Shown here: positions 62,472 to 64,000 of the stretch, in pieces
Layout: each line of letters starts with the position of its first letter
How positions within the stretch are numbered: position 1 is the first letter of the stretch
Source of the DNA: Rhodococcus sp. 06-235-1A
GTDB taxonomy: Bacteria; Actinomycetota; Actinomycetes; Mycobacteriales; Mycobacteriaceae
Assembly: GCF_002258785.1 (NCBI RefSeq)
Contig: NZ_NOYI01000018.1
Location: 1-64,000 of the forward strand
DNA length: 64,000 bases
Reading direction: 5' to 3'
Translations under genes and position numbers: made by a program
The notes under the pieces: model-generated
What the model was told of the DNA's origin: nothing
What the model saw: only the letters and a program-made list of their open reading frames with translations
The model's database searches: none

Positions 62472-63476
62472 GTGACCGAGCGCGCAAGCATCAAAGACGT
62501 CGCCGCATTGGCAGGCGTCAGCTTCAAGACCGTCTCCCGCGTCGTCAACGGCGTGGACACGGTCTTGCCCGAGCTCCGCGAACGCGTCGAAGCCGCGGTG
62601 CAGACACTGAACTACGTCCCCAATTCGGCCGCACGGTCACTCAAGTCGGGATCGGGCAACACCATCGGCATCGTCGTCGACTCCATCGACGACGTGTTCT
62701 TCGCTTCCCTGGTCAGTGCCGTCGAAGATCGAGCCCTCGAACACGGACTCGCGGTGATCGTCGGCAGCACCGGGTTCGATGCCCAACGCGAACGTGACCA
62801 ACTCGCATTGTTGGCCGGCCAGCACGTCCGCGGCATCATCCTCGCGCCGGTCGGCGACCACAGCGATTTCCTCGTGCCGCGTCGTCGAACACTTCCGACG
62901 GTCACCATCGACCGTTCGATCGCGGGATTCGATTCGGTCATCGTCGACGACTACGGTGCCGCCAAACGGGCCGTCGAGAAATTGGTCGAGGGCGGCCACA
63001 CCCGAATTGCGTTGCTCGGCTTCGACGATCGGCTGCAGACGGCACAGTTGCGCCGTGAGGCGTACTTCGATGTTCTCGCGGACCTCGGCCAGAAGCCGGA
63101 CGCGGCACTTGCTCCCCCGGTGTCCCATGCCGCGGATTCGGTGCGGCCGGTGGTCAAAAAGCTGCTGGCACTGCGTAACCCGCCAACGGCCTTCTTCGTC
63201 GCCAATGCACGGCATGCCACGGCTGTCGTGTCGGTGCTGCACGAAATCGACCGCACCGATGTGGCGATGGTCTCGTTCGGCAACTTCTCGCTCGCCGACG
63301 CGGTCAGCCCATCGGTGACGTGTATCGACCAGGACCCGTACCGAATCGGCACACTGGCGTTCGGTCGCCTGGTGCAGCGTTTCGACGATCCCTACCTCGA
63401 ACCCGAGCAACAGGTAGCGCCCACCACGCTGGTGGAAAGACTCTCGCATGCCCTCCCCCTACCCGTACAGAAATGA
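62472..63476 (+). CDS. LacI family regulator
   Basis: This 334-residue protein opens with TERASIKDVAALAGVSFKTVSRVVNG, a standard LacI HTH, followed by VPNSAARSLKSG and a sugar-binding domain. It is a paralogue of the regulator at 60823. The GTG at 62472 gives the normal N-terminus; upstream in-frame starts would cross the operator. It is 10 bases before the FGGY kinase gene and probably controls it and the divergent P-loop kinase through AGACAACGTTGTCT. Confidence 0.88.
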   Translation: MTERASIKDVAALAGVSFKTVSRVVNGVDTVLPELRERVEAAVQTLNYVPNSAARSLKSGSGNTIGIVVDSIDDVFFASLVSAVEDRALEHGLAVIVGSTGFDAQRERDQLALLAGQHVRGIILAPVGDHSDFLVPRRRTLPTVTIDRSIAGFDSVIVDDYGAAKRAVEKLVEGGHTRIALLGFDDRLQTAQLRREAYFDVLADLGQKPDAALAPPVSHAADSVRPVVKKLLALRNPPTAFFVANARHATAVVSVLHEIDRTDVAMVSFGNFSLADAVSPSVTCIDQDPYRIGTLAFGRLVQRFDDPYLEPEQQVAPTTLVERLSHALPLPVQK

Positions 63477-63486
63477 GACCAACTCC

Positions 63487-64000
63487 GTGAACCCCAGACT
63501 TGTTGCGGGACTGGACCTCGGGAGCACCGGCGTCAAAGTACTCGTCACCGACGATGCCGGAACCGAACTGCTCATCGAGCAGAGTCCGACACCGTGGCGG
63601 CACGGCCCGGGCGGAACCACCGACCTCGCCGCCGAGGACCTGCTGGCCACCATCGGGCAGTTGCTCGACGCCGTCGCTGTTCGACTACCAGAGGCGGCAG
63701 GCGATCCCACGGCCCGCATCGACGCCATTGCAGTGTCCGGGATGGGCGAGACCGGCTTCCTTCTCGATGAAGACAACGTTGTCCGCGCACCGGCCTTCGC
63801 CTGGTTCGATCCGCGCGGTCAGGAGCAGGTCGACGCCCTGCCGGCCGAGTTGCGCGATCGATTCGCCGGCAAGACGGGACTTCCCGTCGGCGTGCAGGTC
63901 TCCGTCGTCAAAATCGCGCATCTGCGCGACAACGGACTGAGCCTGAACGGGCTTCGCTGGTTCAACCTGCCGGAGTTCGTCGTACTGTCCCTCGGCGGGC
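63487..64000 (+). CDS. FGGY family carbohydrate kinase, partial (xylulokinase-like)
   Basis: Only the first 171 residues lie in the window. The GTG at 63487 is followed by GLDLGSTGVKVLVTDDAG, the FGGY phosphate-binding motif, and AIAVSGMGETGFLLDE and FAWFDPRGQEQV, which match xylulokinase-type N-terminal domains. The gene continues past position 64000, so the substrate-defining C-terminal half is not visible. It is downstream of the second LacI gene, in a unit with the polyol dehydrogenases. Confidence 0.8.
   Translation, partial: MNPRLVAGLDLGSTGVKVLVTDDAGTELLIEQSPTPWRHGPGGTTDLAAEDLLATIGQLLDAVAVRLPEAAGDPTARIDAIAVSGMGETGFLLDEDNVVRAPAFAWFDPRGQEQVDALPAELRDRFAGKTGLPVGVQVSVVKIAHLRDNGLSLNGLRWFNLPEFVVLSLGG
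63771..63784. promoter_or_regulatory. second AGACAACGTTGTC-type site inside the FGGY kinase gene
   Basis: AGACAACGTTGTCC matches the operator at 62412-62425 in 13 of 14 positions. It lies about 285 bases into the kinase coding sequence and 1359 bp from the first site, centre to centre. It could be an intragenic auxiliary operator for looping or a roadblock, or chance. Confidence 0.4.

Overview
The window is high-GC actinobacterial chromosome, most likely Rhodococcus or a close relative in the Mycobacteriales. This rests on the AurF-like oxygenase / FprB pair arranged as in mycobacteria, a recC-recB-recD operon, a DUF3558 lipoprotein, a SigG-like sigma factor with a SnoaL tail, frequent GTG starts, and an actinobacterial rRNA leader at the left edge. 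The species is inference; no 16S sequence lies inside the window. I saw no insertion sequence, prophage, CRISPR array or tRNA.

Layout. 1-410: leader and likely promoter of an rRNA operon that is read leftwards out of the window. 410-7732: two divergent operons (PfkB kinase, IclR regulator, RidA; and PLP lyase, D-aminoacylase-type deacylase, KDPG aldolase, GntP permease) that together read as a complete route for an aminosugar acid such as (N-acyl-)D-glucosaminate to pyruvate and glyceraldehyde 3-phosphate. 7.8-17 kb: a mixed set with a reductase, a degenerate chorismate-mutase-like protein, a VOC protein, a SigG-like sigma factor, a RelA/SpoT-domain protein with an extra C-terminal domain, a DUF2079 membrane protein, a CysJ-like reductase and a TY-Chap-like protein. 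17-25.5 kb: recCBD. 26-29 kb: an ADP-ribose module (macro domain, ADP-ribosylglycohydrolase, divergent NrtR-like regulator). 29-41.5 kb: two poorly known proteins, the AurF-like/FprB redox pair, a secreted beta-lactamase-fold protein, a DUF2786 protein, an acyl-CoA ligase, an ABC-F ATPase, and an APH(3')-like kinase overlapping a DUF218 gene. 41.5-51.3 kb: a dicarboxylate symporter behind a possibly structured leader, lipoproteins, membrane proteins, a TetR/hydrolase pair and an ArsR/SRPBCC pair. 51.3-55.2 kb: an orphan adenine DNA methyltransferase and an ArsR/PRISE-like SDR pair with twin operators. 55.2-64 kb: a polyol island with an ABC importer, mannitol-type dehydrogenase, SDR, two LacI regulators, a P-loop kinase and an FGGY kinase cut by the window end.

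Working together. The left cluster and the right island are both self-contained sugar-type catabolic units with their own transporters, regulators and visible operator palindromes. ATGA stop/start overlaps mark several tightly coupled operons: kinase-iclR-ridA, deacylase-eda-gntP, recCBD, draG-macro, the DUF218/APH pair, and ABC ATPase-permease. The most interesting candidates are the glucosaminate-type pathway, the ADP-ribose module, the RelA/SpoT architecture, the orphan methyltransferase and the APH(3')-like gene. All assignments come from reading the sequence; no database search was run.
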